In this document: one piece after another, positions 8,019 through 15,891 of the stretch
How the letters are laid out: each line of letters starts with the position of its first letter
How positions within the stretch are numbered: the first letter of the stretch is position 1
Assembly (NCBI GenBank): GCA_964654665.1
Contig: CAZZKV010000012.1
Coordinates: 8,725-72,724 of the forward strand
Origin: CALCKU01 sp964654665
Lineage (GTDB): Bacteria; Pseudomonadota; Alphaproteobacteria; Caulobacterales; Maricaulaceae
Length of the DNA: 64,000 nucleotides
Direction: 5' to 3'
Notes under the pieces: model-generated
Database searches by the model: none
The model's input: the letters and a program-made list of their open reading frames with translations, nothing else
Told to the model about the DNA's origin: nothing
Position numbers and translations under genes: made by a program

Positions 8019-8032
8019 TTGACCACTATCAA
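8019..8032 (+). promoter_or_regulatory. FNR/FixK box upstream of the cardiolipin synthase gene
   Basis: TTGACCACTATCAA (TTGAC-N4-ATCAA) is centred about 40 bases before the ATG at 8066. Class II placement would put the transcript start on or beside the start codon, so a leaderless message is possible. Between box and gene is a small inverted repeat, TAGGC-N6-GCCTA. Confidence 0.75.
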
Positions 8033-8065
8033 TTTGTCTTAGGCCCAAAAGCCTAGGGTCCTGCC

Positions 8066-9481
8066 ATGTTTGGAGAGTGGGGGCATACGGATATTGGACT
8101 GGTGCTGACAATAGCGTTTCAAGTTGTCCTGATTTCTGTCTCTGTCATCCTGACAATCCATATTCTGCTGCATAAATCTGACCCCAAAGCGTCGCTTATG
8201 TGGATTGCTCTTATTTGGTTTGCCCCAATTTTTGGTGCAGTGTTTTACCTTCTTTTTGGGATTAACCGTATTAGCCGACGTGCTAATCGTCTGGTACCTA
8301 AAATCAATCCAAACCCTAGCCTCTCCCAAGAGCGGGATGATTTTGATTTCACCGATGACTCTTGGGTTGAATTTCACCGTCTTGGTAATCGAGTCACCCA
8401 TTCACGGCGCTGTCTTGGCAATGACATTGAAATTTTAGAGGGCGTTGAACCTATTCACGATTCTATGATTGCCGCCATTCAGGCAGCTGAAAAAACGATT
8501 TCGCTCACCACTTATATTTTTCGACGCGATAAACTCGGTAAAGCTTTGGCAAATGCTTTGGTCGAAGCTGATCAACGGGGCGTAGATGTGAAGGTTTTAC
8601 TGGATGGAGTGGGGAATGGTTTCATTCGATCAAAAACTTATCGGCAATTGAGAAAAGGTGGTGTGGGGGTCCAGAGATTTCTCCATAACGTGTGGCCCTG
8701 GCGTATGCCTCTGATGAACTTACGTGTGCATCGAAAGCTTCTTATAGTCGATAATCATACAGCTTTTACAGGCAGTATGAATATTGGGCGTGTCAAAAAT
8801 TTGGAAACCCACTTTAAAGTCACAGGCCCTGTCATAAGTCACTTCATCAAAGCCTTTGAGTATGATTGGCTGCTCGCGGGTGGTCTGGCATTATCCGAAG
8901 ATTTCCAAGGATCATTCAATACAACGTTTGGCAAAGTTGCAGCAAGAGGAATTTTAAGCGGACCTATCTATAAGCGGGAACGATTGCGTTGGATTATTTT
9001 AGGAGCCCTCGGTGCAGCTACGAAAAATATACGTATCGTAACGCCTTACTTTATACCCGATCAAGGGTTGTTATCAGGCCTTATTCTGGCTGCGCTTAAA
9101 GGTGTTAGAATTGAAATTATTTTACCTAAGAAATCAAACTATGTTTTCGCGGATTGGGCCTCACACTGGCAGATGAAGGAGCTGTTGCGGGCTGGCTGCC
9201 ATATCTATCATCGCTCTGATGTTTTTGACCATTCTAAGTTGATGACCGTGGATGGACATTGGGCGCTTTTAGGGAGTTCAAATTGGGATGCTCGAAGCTT
9301 AAGGCTTAACTTTGAGTTTGATATGGAGTGTGAAAATGCTGACTTTGTGTCTGAGTTGGATCAATTGATTTCTGAACGACAGGGAAAGAGCGATCTACTG
9401 AGTTGGGATGAGTTTGAAAATCGCTCTATATTCGCAAAATTACGAGATTCGGCGGCACGACTCCTTTTGCCCTATCTGTAA
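8066..9481 (+). CDS. cls: Cardiolipin synthase (phospholipase D family)
   Basis: A membrane enzyme that condenses phosphatidylglycerol to cardiolipin. The 471 residues start with two membrane helices (about residues 10-32 and 40-60, the latter ending FYLLFGIN). Two phospholipase D domains follow with HKD motifs HRKLLIVDNHTAFTGSMN and HSKLMTVDGHWALLGSSN. This order and length match bacterial ClsA/Cls. No convincing ribosome-binding site precedes the ATG. The FNR/FixK box suggests that membrane composition is adjusted under low oxygen. The gene sits between fixJ and fixK. Confidence 0.93.
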   Translation: MFGEWGHTDIGLVLTIAFQVVLISVSVILTIHILLHKSDPKASLMWIALIWFAPIFGAVFYLLFGINRISRRANRLVPKINPNPSLSQERDDFDFTDDSWVEFHRLGNRVTHSRRCLGNDIEILEGVEPIHDSMIAAIQAAEKTISLTTYIFRRDKLGKALANALVEADQRGVDVKVLLDGVGNGFIRSKTYRQLRKGGVGVQRFLHNVWPWRMPLMNLRVHRKLLIVDNHTAFTGSMNIGRVKNLETHFKVTGPVISHFIKAFEYDWLLAGGLALSEDFQGSFNTTFGKVAARGILSGPIYKRERLRWIILGALGAATKNIRIVTPYFIPDQGLLSGLILAALKGVRIEIILPKKSNYVFADWASHWQMKELLRAGCHIYHRSDVFDHSKLMTVDGHWALLGSSNWDARSLRLNFEFDMECENADFVSELDQLISERQGKSDLLSWDEFENRSIFAKLRDSAARLLLPYL

Positions 9482-9487
9482 TATGCG

Positions 9488-9518
9488 TACGTAGAACTAC
9501 GTAGGTATTTTCCCTAAT
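9488..9518 (+). promoter_or_regulatory. Candidate FixJ binding region in the fixK promoter
   Basis: A 16-base perfect inverted repeat, TACGTAGAACTACGTA (9488-9503), runs into GTAGGTATTTTCCCTAA. The second part resembles the FixJ site of Sinorhizobium fixK and nifA promoters as I remember it (roughly GTAAGTAATTTCCCTTA). It lies about 70-100 bases before the fixK ATG. Confidence 0.65.
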
Positions 9519-9586
9519 TTAAAAATTTGCTGTGTCCGATACGTTCGCCTCAATCCCAATAAAGGGAATAAATAGAGAGGTAAGTC

Positions 9587-10255
9587 ATGTTACAGCAAAC
9601 AGCATATTCAGCTCCGTCTTCTAAAAAAAATGAATCAGGGACGTGGGAAGAGCGTAAAATTGGTCGTGTTATGCCTGCTAAAATGCCTCTCTTTCATCAA
9701 GGGGATGACGCAATGCATTTTTACAGAGTTAATAGCGGTGTGGTCATGACATTTCGTCTCTTGGAAGATAGTCAACGTCAAATTACTGGGTTTTGCACAG
9801 CGGGTGATTTCTTTGGCCTGTCCCCTGATGAAACTTATCATGACACGGCTATGACAGTTGCTACGTCAAATGTTGTGAGCCTGACGATGAAGGATGTACG
9901 TGCTGACGTAGAGCTTCAGCGTGAGCTTTTTAATCGGACGTGTTCACAGCTAGAAGATGCTCAAAATATGATGATGACTTTAAGCAAGAAGTCAGCAGGT
10001 GAAAAGGTCGCCGCATTTTTAGTGATGCTTGCTAAGCGTCAGAAGCGCCTGGCTGTTCATGACATAGAGGAAATAGATATCAGTCTCCCAATGTCGCGTC
10101 TTGATATTGCTGATTATTTGGGCCTTACAATTGAAACGGTCAGCCGGCGTCTAACCGATTTAAAATGTAAGGGGATTATACAACTTCCAAGTCGTCATAC
10201 AGCTCATATTTGTCAGCTTGGACAGCTGCAAAATATGGCCGGAGCCTTAGCATAG
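9587..10255 (+). CDS. fixK: Crp/Fnr-family transcription activator of the FixK type
   Basis: A 222-residue regulator with an N-terminal cyclic-nucleotide-like beta roll (about residues 20-120) and a C-terminal winged helix-turn-helix. The recognition helix reads LTIETVSRRLTDL; its E-x-x-S-R pattern is that of FNR proteins that bind TTGAT half-sites. The N-terminal cysteine cluster of oxygen-sensing FNR is absent. It is therefore FixK-like and relies on FixLJ for oxygen input. GAGAGG precedes the ATG. Six matching boxes in the window are its likely targets. The next gene begins nine bases downstream. Confidence 0.9.
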   Translation: MLQQTAYSAPSSKKNESGTWEERKIGRVMPAKMPLFHQGDDAMHFYRVNSGVVMTFRLLEDSQRQITGFCTAGDFFGLSPDETYHDTAMTVATSNVVSLTMKDVRADVELQRELFNRTCSQLEDAQNMMMTLSKKSAGEKVAAFLVMLAKRQKRLAVHDIEEIDISLPMSRLDIADYLGLTIETVSRRLTDLKCKGIIQLPSRHTAHICQLGQLQNMAGALA

Positions 10256-10264
10256 GAGGCCAAA

Positions 10265-10978
10265 ATGCGGCCATTATTTTTACCTCAATCTGCACAAGAT
10301 AAGATTCGCAAAAAAGCATGGCGTTTCTGGAGTGCTCTTAGTGTTATAGCGTTGGGTCTATCTTGGGGAATTGCAAGTTTTGCGACCCTAAAAAATGATA
10401 CAAACTCGGATCCTATGGAAGATAAATATTCCAAGGCTATAAGAGCTGAATATGCTAAATGTCGCACAGAAAATAACCCTATGGCGCAATTTTTTTGTAC
10501 CTGCCGCATTTTAGAAAAACAATGTGATACGCCGCGGCGTCTTGAGCATGGAGATTGGAATACCGTTGAGTACTGGCCATCAGATGATAAACTTGAGCGC
10601 GAAGTGCAATTTATTCTCTTCGCAGATTATGATATTTTGGGTGATTTTGTACCTATAAATAAAGGTATTGTCGTAACGTGTATTGCGGGTTTTTCGGATT
10701 TCAATGTATTCATCGGAGGGAACGTAAATCCTGATAAACTACCTGATGTCATGATCGATTCTCAATTCCATCAAGCCAGCTTTGAAAATCAAGATGGTAG
10801 CTGGATATTGGGGTTTAAAAAGTCTGACCAAGCTTACAGAGCCTTACGCAACAGCAAGGAGATGAGCATAATATTCACGGACATGGAGAATGATGAAAAG
10901 ATCTTGGAATTTGATACCTTTGGTTTTGATAATGTCTCAAAGGGCTGGGAAAAGCTTTGTATGGACCCTTCCAGTTGA
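10265..10978 (+). CDS. Membrane-anchored protein of unknown function, co-transcribed with fixK
   Basis: A 237-residue protein with a basic N-terminus and one hydrophobic helix (about residues 19-42), then a probable periplasmic region with several cysteines. The C-terminal part (from GIVVTCIAGFSDF to GWEKLC) recalls the beta-rich domain of TagO/VasI or IalB-like secreted proteins: a cysteine near the start, F-x-T-F-G-F, and a cysteine at the end. I regard this as a weak structural hint only. The start follows the fixK stop by nine bases, with GGAGG overlapping the fixK end, so the two form an operon. The function is unknown. Confidence 0.65.
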   Translation: MRPLFLPQSAQDKIRKKAWRFWSALSVIALGLSWGIASFATLKNDTNSDPMEDKYSKAIRAEYAKCRTENNPMAQFFCTCRILEKQCDTPRRLEHGDWNTVEYWPSDDKLEREVQFILFADYDILGDFVPINKGIVVTCIAGFSDFNVFIGGNVNPDKLPDVMIDSQFHQASFENQDGSWILGFKKSDQAYRALRNSKEMSIIFTDMENDEKILEFDTFGFDNVSKGWEKLCMDPSS

Positions 10979-11052
10979 TCTAAATGTAATGCAAAGGATT
11001 GAAGGCAATGTTGTGGTAGAGTCTTCTCCATCTTCCGAGTTTTCGTAAATTT

Positions 11053-11169
11053 ATGTTTATTATCAATATTATCATTCCGATATTAGGCATCGCAATCTAT
11101 TTATCCGAACGACGCAAAGAGATAAAAAAAGAAAGAGCGCAAATGAAACAATCTGAAAATTGGCCCTAA
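11053..11169 (+). CDS. Possible 38-residue single-helix membrane peptide
   Basis: A short open frame starting MFIINIIIPILGIAIYL, followed by a strongly basic and charged tail (SERRKEIKKERAQ). The hydrophobic-then-charged design looks like a small membrane protein. There is no clear ribosome-binding site, and its stop overlaps the end of the convergent EEP gene by four bases. It could be a chance frame. Confidence 0.3.
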   Translation: MFIINIIIPILGIAIYLSERRKEIKKERAQMKQSENWP

Positions 11170-11894
11170 ATTTTTATTCGCATGGATAAAGGAAGATGAT
11201 CTGAATGCCTCAGGGCATCGACTTTGCACTTGGCAGGGCCAAAGGATTTGGAGATGAAAATATGATCTATCGCTTTGCTGGGTTTCCAGGAAGGAAAAGC
11301 ATGGTGATAGTCTTCCGTCACCATATCCAATATACAGCTATCATCGAAGTCACGCAACACAGTGCTATCTGGTGTACAGTTAAAGTCCCCTGAAAGTATG
11401 ACACGCGCATAGGGCTCCAAAGTCTCTTTGATAAATGCAAATTGCAGACGTTGATCAGCCTCTCCCAGACTAAAATGGGTGTTCGCGATAGTGATTGGCT
11501 TATCATGCCCCAATCTAGCCATCAGTAAACCTCTGCCTGTTACTGAGCCAGGAAGTGTGTGGCTTTCAATATGATTAATCGGCCTACGCGAGAGTATAAT
11601 ATTGCCGTGGAGTGATAGCCTACCCAAACGCCGGTTAACTTGTGTTGCCATAAAGGGGAAGTCTGCACGGGTTTTCAAGTACTCTGCTTGATTGACATAA
11701 CCGCTTCTAAAACCGCCAAGGTCAACTTCCTGAAGGCAGACAACATCAAAGGGACGAATATAATCGGCAATCTTATCCAGATTATCTGTCTTGGGCCGAA
11801 CCGACATGACTTGCCTATGGGCGCGCATGACATAATCACGCGGCCGAGCGGTCCCAATGCCTGCCTGTATATTATAGCTCAGAAAGTCCAGCAT
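11166..11894 (-). CDS. Endonuclease/exonuclease/phosphatase-family hydrolase
   Basis: A 242-residue protein of the EEP superfamily, metal-dependent phosphodiester or phosphomonoester hydrolases. Motifs occur in the right order: SYNIQAG (Asn), VCLQEVDLGG (metal-binding Glu), LSGDFNCTPD (Asp-x-Asn), AIDHIFISK and RHSDHLPLS (catalytic Asp-His). There is no signal peptide, so it is probably cytoplasmic. The ATG at 11894 is chosen over 11909 because AAGGA lies six bases before it. Its neighbours cls and exoD hint at an envelope or lipid-phosphate role, but the substrate cannot be told. An FNR/FixK box lies between it and exoD. Confidence 0.85.
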   Translation of the reverse strand: MLDFLSYNIQAGIGTARPRDYVMRAHRQVMSVRPKTDNLDKIADYIRPFDVVCLQEVDLGGFRSGYVNQAEYLKTRADFPFMATQVNRRLGRLSLHGNIILSRRPINHIESHTLPGSVTGRGLLMARLGHDKPITIANTHFSLGEADQRLQFAFIKETLEPYARVILSGDFNCTPDSTVLRDFDDSCILDMVTEDYHHAFPSWKPSKAIDHIFISKSFGPAKCKVDALRHSDHLPLSMRIKI

Positions 11895-11925
11895 ATGTGT
11901 CCTTATCATGCCGTGTTATAAATTT

Positions 11926-11939
11926 TTGATTCTTGTCAA
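11926..11939. promoter_or_regulatory. FNR/FixK box between the EEP gene and exoD
   Basis: TTGATTCTTGTCAA (TTGAT-N4-GTCAA) is centred about 39.5 bases from both the exoD ATG (11972) and the EEP ATG (11894). For exoD, which lacks a ribosome site, this fits a class II promoter with a leaderless message. For the EEP gene the spacing is less natural. Confidence 0.7.
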
Positions 11940-11971
11940 CTTTAAGGTTGGGCTTCATCTTATCAGTTTTT

Positions 11972-12598
11972 ATGACCTTGGAGCCTGAAAACCCTAAAAT
12001 CAAACCTAGTCCGGACATCGTAGATTATTTGCAGCTCTCAGCTGAAGGGTTTCCTGCAGGCCCTATAGAGTTTAAGAAAGTTGTCAGTTCACTTGGCCCG
12101 CGCTCTTTTGGCTTAGCGATACTTATTTTCGCGGTTCCTATGATATTACCCATGCCGCCGGGTATTCCGATGGCCGCTGGGTTTGTCATTGTGATTTTTG
12201 GTGTGCAATTGCTCATGGGGCACCGTCATTTATGGCTTCCTAAATGGCTTAATGATAAAACTATTGATCGAGATGTTCTTTCTAAGGCTTATAAAGTCGC
12301 TGAACGTTATCTTGGCTGGATGTTTCGTCTCGCTCAACCACGCTTCCCGCAGTTGACGGGGACATTCGCGCGTCGGCTCTCTGGTTTTATTTTTGCAGTG
12401 TTGGGAATTTTAATGATCTTACCTATACCCATCATCGGAAATATTCTTCCGGCCTTTGCTTGCACCGTTTTAGCACTCGGGCTTACAGATCGTGATGGCC
12501 TTATTTATGTGATTGGTATTATGATGGCAGGGCTAGCAATTTCCGCGACGATATTGATGGCTATTGGGACTGTGAATGTTCTAGGTGCTGCTTTCTAA
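11972..12598 (+). CDS. exoD: Exopolysaccharide synthesis protein ExoD family
   Basis: A 208-residue integral membrane protein of the ExoD family, first described for exopolysaccharide production and alkali tolerance in rhizobia; its biochemical role is unsettled. Hydrophobic segments lie at about residues 40-80 (GLAILIFAVPMILPMPPG is characteristic), 140-175 and 180-205. The second half again contains the family-like GILMILPIPIIGN. The ATG at 11972 (MTLEPENPK) is used; an in-frame TTG at 11933 lies inside the FNR/FixK box and is unlikely. It converges with the DUF6544 gene, overlapping it by four bases. Confidence 0.85.
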   Translation: MTLEPENPKIKPSPDIVDYLQLSAEGFPAGPIEFKKVVSSLGPRSFGLAILIFAVPMILPMPPGIPMAAGFVIVIFGVQLLMGHRHLWLPKWLNDKTIDRDVLSKAYKVAERYLGWMFRLAQPRFPQLTGTFARRLSGFIFAVLGILMILPIPIIGNILPAFACTVLALGLTDRDGLIYVIGIMMAGLAISATILMAIGTVNVLGAAF

Positions 12599-13452
12599 TC
12601 ACTAATATTAATCTCTTCGACATCCGCAATGTAAAAAGGAAAATAGCGACCTGTTCCGATGAAATTTCCCCCTTCAACATGTGTTGGCAAGCGGTAGCCC
12701 TCAAATTCTTTAAAGACTGACAAATAACCGCCAAAGGGTTGCAGTTGATAGATATTATCAGGGTTGGCATCACTCCAGCGCGGGATGATGACATGGGTCG
12801 GTTGCCCCCGTTTATTGATGAAGATATCCACTGTTTGTACGAGATCATCATATTGTACAGTTGCACGCGCGGTACTGTCATCAATCGTTTCCCAGCTAAC
12901 TGTTCCGCTGGTTAGTAGGGAGGCAGGAGACCAGAAAACAGCCTCGGCAACCAGCCGTCCAAAGGCCGCACGGCGATGATCTTCACTATGGGCTGAACGG
13001 CCACCAGCGCGGCCAAGAGGAATGGAGTGCATCAACCAGAACCGACTCCAAGATTTATCCTGATACAACCCATCCGAACCCGTCACAACCATAGGCCCAC
13101 GCCCAGTTTTCACGTTCCAGATAAACCCTTCGGGAAACGCCATAATTTGTGTTGCGCTCATAGGCATATAGTCAGGCGCATCTTTCGGCCCAAGGCCGAG
13201 ACGCCCGCTCATTTTGAGCTTAGTAACAGGTTGCAACGGAGTTCCTGGAAGTATTGTATATTCAAAATAACGCCGTGCGGGCTCCGGAAGGCTCTGGACA
13301 ATATTTGGAGAGAAAAGCAAGGGCTCTGCAGATGTTACTTTCTCTAGTTTGTTCCAGCTGAGATAGCTACGCAGCTCGTCATAGCTGCGCATAAAGTTCA
13401 GTCCAATCATCAGAATAATGATTAATATGACGAAGCTTATGAGAACCTTCAT
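12595..13452 (-). CDS. DUF6544-like membrane-anchored protein
   Basis: A 285-residue protein with an N-terminal membrane helix (about residues 3-20) and a predicted periplasmic domain. The segment LPEPARRYFEYTILPGTP followed by KLKMSGRLGLGP matches the start of the DUF6544 family as I remember it. The family function is unknown; the domain looks like a lipid-binding-type beta structure with many aromatic residues. It lies 24 bases downstream of the host-attachment protein gene on the same strand, and may be co-transcribed from the FNR/FixK box at 13969. Confidence 0.7.
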   Translation of the reverse strand: MKVLISFVILIIILMIGLNFMRSYDELRSYLSWNKLEKVTSAEPLLFSPNIVQSLPEPARRYFEYTILPGTPLQPVTKLKMSGRLGLGPKDAPDYMPMSATQIMAFPEGFIWNVKTGRGPMVVTGSDGLYQDKSWSRFWLMHSIPLGRAGGRSAHSEDHRRAAFGRLVAEAVFWSPASLLTSGTVSWETIDDSTARATVQYDDLVQTVDIFINKRGQPTHVIIPRWSDANPDNIYQLQPFGGYLSVFKEFEGYRLPTHVEGGNFIGTGRYFPFYIADVEEINISD

Positions 13453-13476
13453 GGTGATATTCCTATCCCGTAGAGA

Positions 13477-13914
13477 TTACGCAGCCTGGATAATCTTCTC
13501 GATATCTGGAATCGTATGATGGGTGAGGTCTTTGGGTATTTCGCAAATCATACGCGCCGTAAGGGCTTTAGAAAGCTCAGGTCTTACGCGCCCTAATGTT
13601 GCTGGGTCAGCGATAAAGACGATCTCGGTCAGTTTATTATGTTCTTCAAGGTCATTTAATCGACTGGCTAGTTCTTTAGAGGCCTGAGTTTTCTCAAGTT
13701 GATGCCAATCGACATTTTCCACGGCGCTTTGCTGCGCATTGGGTGTCGGGAGCCGGCCTGGGCGATCAGTTCCTTGTTCATGGGTTGGTGGATTATCTCG
13801 TGTTTGGCTTTCGACAACACGTAAATCTATGATGTCTTCATCACCTTGATTGCGTAGGACAAGGTATTTTTCACTATCTGCAATAATAACTTGTGTGTTG
13901 TTTTTAAGTTTCAT
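13477..13914 (-). CDS. Host attachment protein family (eRF1-like fold)
   Basis: A 145-residue protein of the host_attach/baeRF group. The N-terminal strand pattern TQVIIADSEKYLVLRNQGDED matches the usual opening, as does the central DRPGR segment. The late VFIADPATLGRVRPELSKAL followed by EIPKDLTHHTIPDIEKII is the family hallmark. The name derives from an Agrobacterium study; the fold relates to archaeal eRF1 domains, and the true role may lie with ribosomes or RNA. The ATG at 13914 is preferred to an upstream TTG at 13956. An FNR/FixK box lies 55 bases upstream. Confidence 0.85.
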   Translation of the reverse strand: MKLKNNTQVIIADSEKYLVLRNQGDEDIIDLRVVESQTRDNPPTHEQGTDRPGRLPTPNAQQSAVENVDWHQLEKTQASKELASRLNDLEEHNKLTEIVFIADPATLGRVRPELSKALTARMICEIPKDLTHHTIPDIEKIIQAA

Positions 13915-13968
13915 TTGGAGCTTTCTATTTAGGTTTCTTTCCTTGTGTAAGAACAAGGCGTTCTATTT

Positions 13969-13982
13969 TTGATAGCCGTCAA
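13969..13982 (-). promoter_or_regulatory. FNR/FixK box upstream of the host-attachment protein gene
   Basis: TTGATAGCCGTCAA on the plus strand (TTGAT-N4-GTCAA) is centred at 13975.5. A class II start would fall near 13934, about 20 bases before the ATG at 13914. This matches the spacing seen at ccoN. Confidence 0.75.
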
Positions 13983-14050
13983 ATTTAGAATAATTGAGCG
14001 CATAAGGTGCCAGTATGGATATGATAAATAAACTTATGGGCATGATGATA

Positions 14051-14354
14051 TCTTAAGCTCTCCATAGGCTCATAATTGAACCCTAAAGAACGTGCATGAT
14101 GGCTATGTCCCTATAGCTGGCTCTCTTGGCGTTGAGCTGAAACGCCTCGGCACAATCTCGTGTCATCGTTGTTCGTCGGCGTCGGCGTAAATGTCTTACC
14201 GTTGGCGAGTAATCTTGCAGTTATCCGTATCAAGGAAGCGGTATATCAATGTGCGGTCGTCTATGTGGCTGACGGCCTTGTGTACACGCCGCACATAATG
14301 CCATATATCACCGCGTAACCGTAGGTATTGGTCGGGCGGTCTAATCGCTTTCAT
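14051..14354 (-). pseudogene. Remnant of a tyrosine-type phage/island integrase (N-terminal region)
   Basis: An ATG at 14354 with AGGAG upstream starts a 52-codon frame, with YLRLRGDIWHYVRRV and then RFLDTDN. This is the typical N-terminal domain of tyrosine integrases (DUF6538-like). The frame stops at 14196. Further down the same strand, in other frames, are an AEAFQLNAKRASYRD-like stretch and HARSLGFNYEPMESLR (about 14099-14053), the segment that follows in such integrases. At least two frameshifts are needed, and the catalytic domain is missing. It lies about 135 bases beyond the 3' end of tRNA-Leu, the classic position for an integrase using a tRNA as its attachment site. Confidence 0.7.
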
Positions 14355-14488
14355 CCTGCCATCTCCTGTGCAGCCTTTTGTAAGGCAAGAAGTGAGGCAA
14401 ATCGCGCGAGTTACCGTATGGAAAGTAAAGGAAAGAGGGGTTTTCCGATACTTTTCAGAGGCTTACGCAACTTGCTATGTTAGGAAAA

Positions 14489-14575
14489 TGGTGCCCAGAA
14501 GAGGACTTGAACCTCCACGTCCATACGGACACTAGCACCTGAAGCTAGCGCGTCTACCAATTCCGCCATCTGGGC
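14489..14575 (-). tRNA. tRNA-Leu (anticodon CAG)
   Basis: An 87-base leucine tRNA with a long variable arm. The acceptor stem GCCCAGA pairs with TCTGGGC. The D-loop segment is TTGGTAGAC, and the anticodon stem CTAGC/GCTAG encloses TTCAGGT (anticodon CAG). The T-loop is GTTCAAGTC, and an encoded CCA ends at 14489. An integrase remnant lies just beyond its 3' end. Confidence 0.95.
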
Positions 14576-14730
14576 CATTGAGGGCTGCACATAGAGCTCT
14601 GGTTTATATTCGTCAAGATTTATTGCGCGGCTTAGGGTGACGGGGATGGTGAATAGGGGCGAGCAATAGAGCGAAACAATTCGCATGTTAATGTGATAGG
14701 CTTTTTGTGTAAGCTTGGCATAAATGACCT

Positions 14731-15849
14731 ATGCAATTTATTGATTTACAGGCCCAGCGCGCCCAAATATCCGACCGTATTGATGCGGCGATATCCAAGG
14801 TCTTGGGGCACGGGCAATTTATTCTGGGGCCCGAAGTTCAGGAATTCGAGCGCCGTCTTGGGGTATATTGCAATGCGCCGCATACGCTATCCTGCGCTAA
14901 TGGAACCGATGCGATTTTATTAGCTTTAAGGGCCTGGAATATAGGTCCGGGTGACGCTGTGTTCTGTCCTTCCTTTACCTATGTGGCGACAGCAGAAGTA
15001 ATCGCGCTTTTAGGCGCCACGCCTGTTTTTATAGACATAGACCGCGAGACTTATACCAGTTGCCCGCATTCGCTTGAACAGGCCATATCAGAGGTTAAGA
15101 CGCACGGTGATTTGACGCCGCGGGCTTTTATTGCTGTGGATCTATTTGGGCAATCGGCTGATTATCCCGCGTTAACGCCGATCTGCCGGGCCCATGGTTT
15201 AAAAATCATAGCCGATAGTGCGCAGGCTTTGGGGTGCCGATTACAGGGAGAGCACCCGCTGGCCTTTGTGGATGCTGCGACGACGAGTTTTTTTCCGGCT
15301 AAGCCGCTGGGCTGTTATGGCGACGGCGGTGCTGTCATGATGCATGATACTGATTTGGCCCATGTGATTGATAGTTTACGTATTCATGGTAAGGGCAATG
15401 ATAAATATGATAATGTCCGGATTGGTATGAATTCCCGTCTTGATACGCTTCAGGCGGCGATCCTGATTGAAAAACTCGCTATTTTTGATGATGAACTTGT
15501 CGCCCGTCAGAATATTGCAGAACGCTATGCCGAGGGCCTCAAAGATGTGGCGTTACGTGTCCCAAAGGTTATAGAGGGCGGAACTTCGACATGGGCTATT
15601 TATACAATTGAAGTGCCGGATCGGGATGCCTTTGTTAAAATAATGGGTGAGGCCGGAATTCCGACACCCGCTTATTATCCTAAGCCGACGCATCAACAAA
15701 CGGCGTATGGCCATTACCCTGTGTCGGGTAATGGATTATCGCGCACAGAAGATGCCAGTAAAACTGTGGTTGCTCTGCCTATGCACCCTTACCTCAGTGA
15801 TGCGGATCAAGACCGGATTATCGATACAGCACGGCGGGCTCTTATATAG
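14731..15849 (+). CDS. DegT/DnrJ/EryC1/StrS-family sugar aminotransferase
   Basis: A 372-residue PLP-dependent aminotransferase that puts an amino group on a nucleotide-linked keto sugar, for surface glycans. Family motifs include GPEVQEFE near the start, SCANGTDAILLAL (cofactor phosphate site), the IADSAQALG aspartate and SFFPAKPLGCYGDGGA with the PLP lysine. The form FFPAKPLGCYGDGG resembles WbpE/WlbC-type enzymes acting on UDP-uronic acid derivatives, but the exact sugar cannot be fixed. No ribosome-binding site is evident before the ATG. It is the first gene of an envelope-polysaccharide region. Confidence 0.9.
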   Translation: MQFIDLQAQRAQISDRIDAAISKVLGHGQFILGPEVQEFERRLGVYCNAPHTLSCANGTDAILLALRAWNIGPGDAVFCPSFTYVATAEVIALLGATPVFIDIDRETYTSCPHSLEQAISEVKTHGDLTPRAFIAVDLFGQSADYPALTPICRAHGLKIIADSAQALGCRLQGEHPLAFVDAATTSFFPAKPLGCYGDGGAVMMHDTDLAHVIDSLRIHGKGNDKYDNVRIGMNSRLDTLQAAILIEKLAIFDDELVARQNIAERYAEGLKDVALRVPKVIEGGTSTWAIYTIEVPDRDAFVKIMGEAGIPTPAYYPKPTHQQTAYGHYPVSGNGLSRTEDASKTVVALPMHPYLSDADQDRIIDTARRALI

Positions 15850-15891
15850 GGAATTATTAAGGGTTTGGACAGGATGAAGGGAGGAGAGTAT

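Noticed and set aside
9587..10255. Oxygen-sensing FNR with an iron-sulfur cluster
   Set aside because: The N-terminal cysteine cluster is absent, so the FixK type is a better name despite the FNR-like recognition helix.
11933..11971. N-terminal extension of ExoD from a TTG at 11933
   Set aside because: The TTG is inside the FNR/FixK box, and the conserved protein begins after the ATG at 11972.
14480..14686. 68-residue frame on the minus strand across the tRNA
   Set aside because: It lies over tRNA-Leu and has no protein features.
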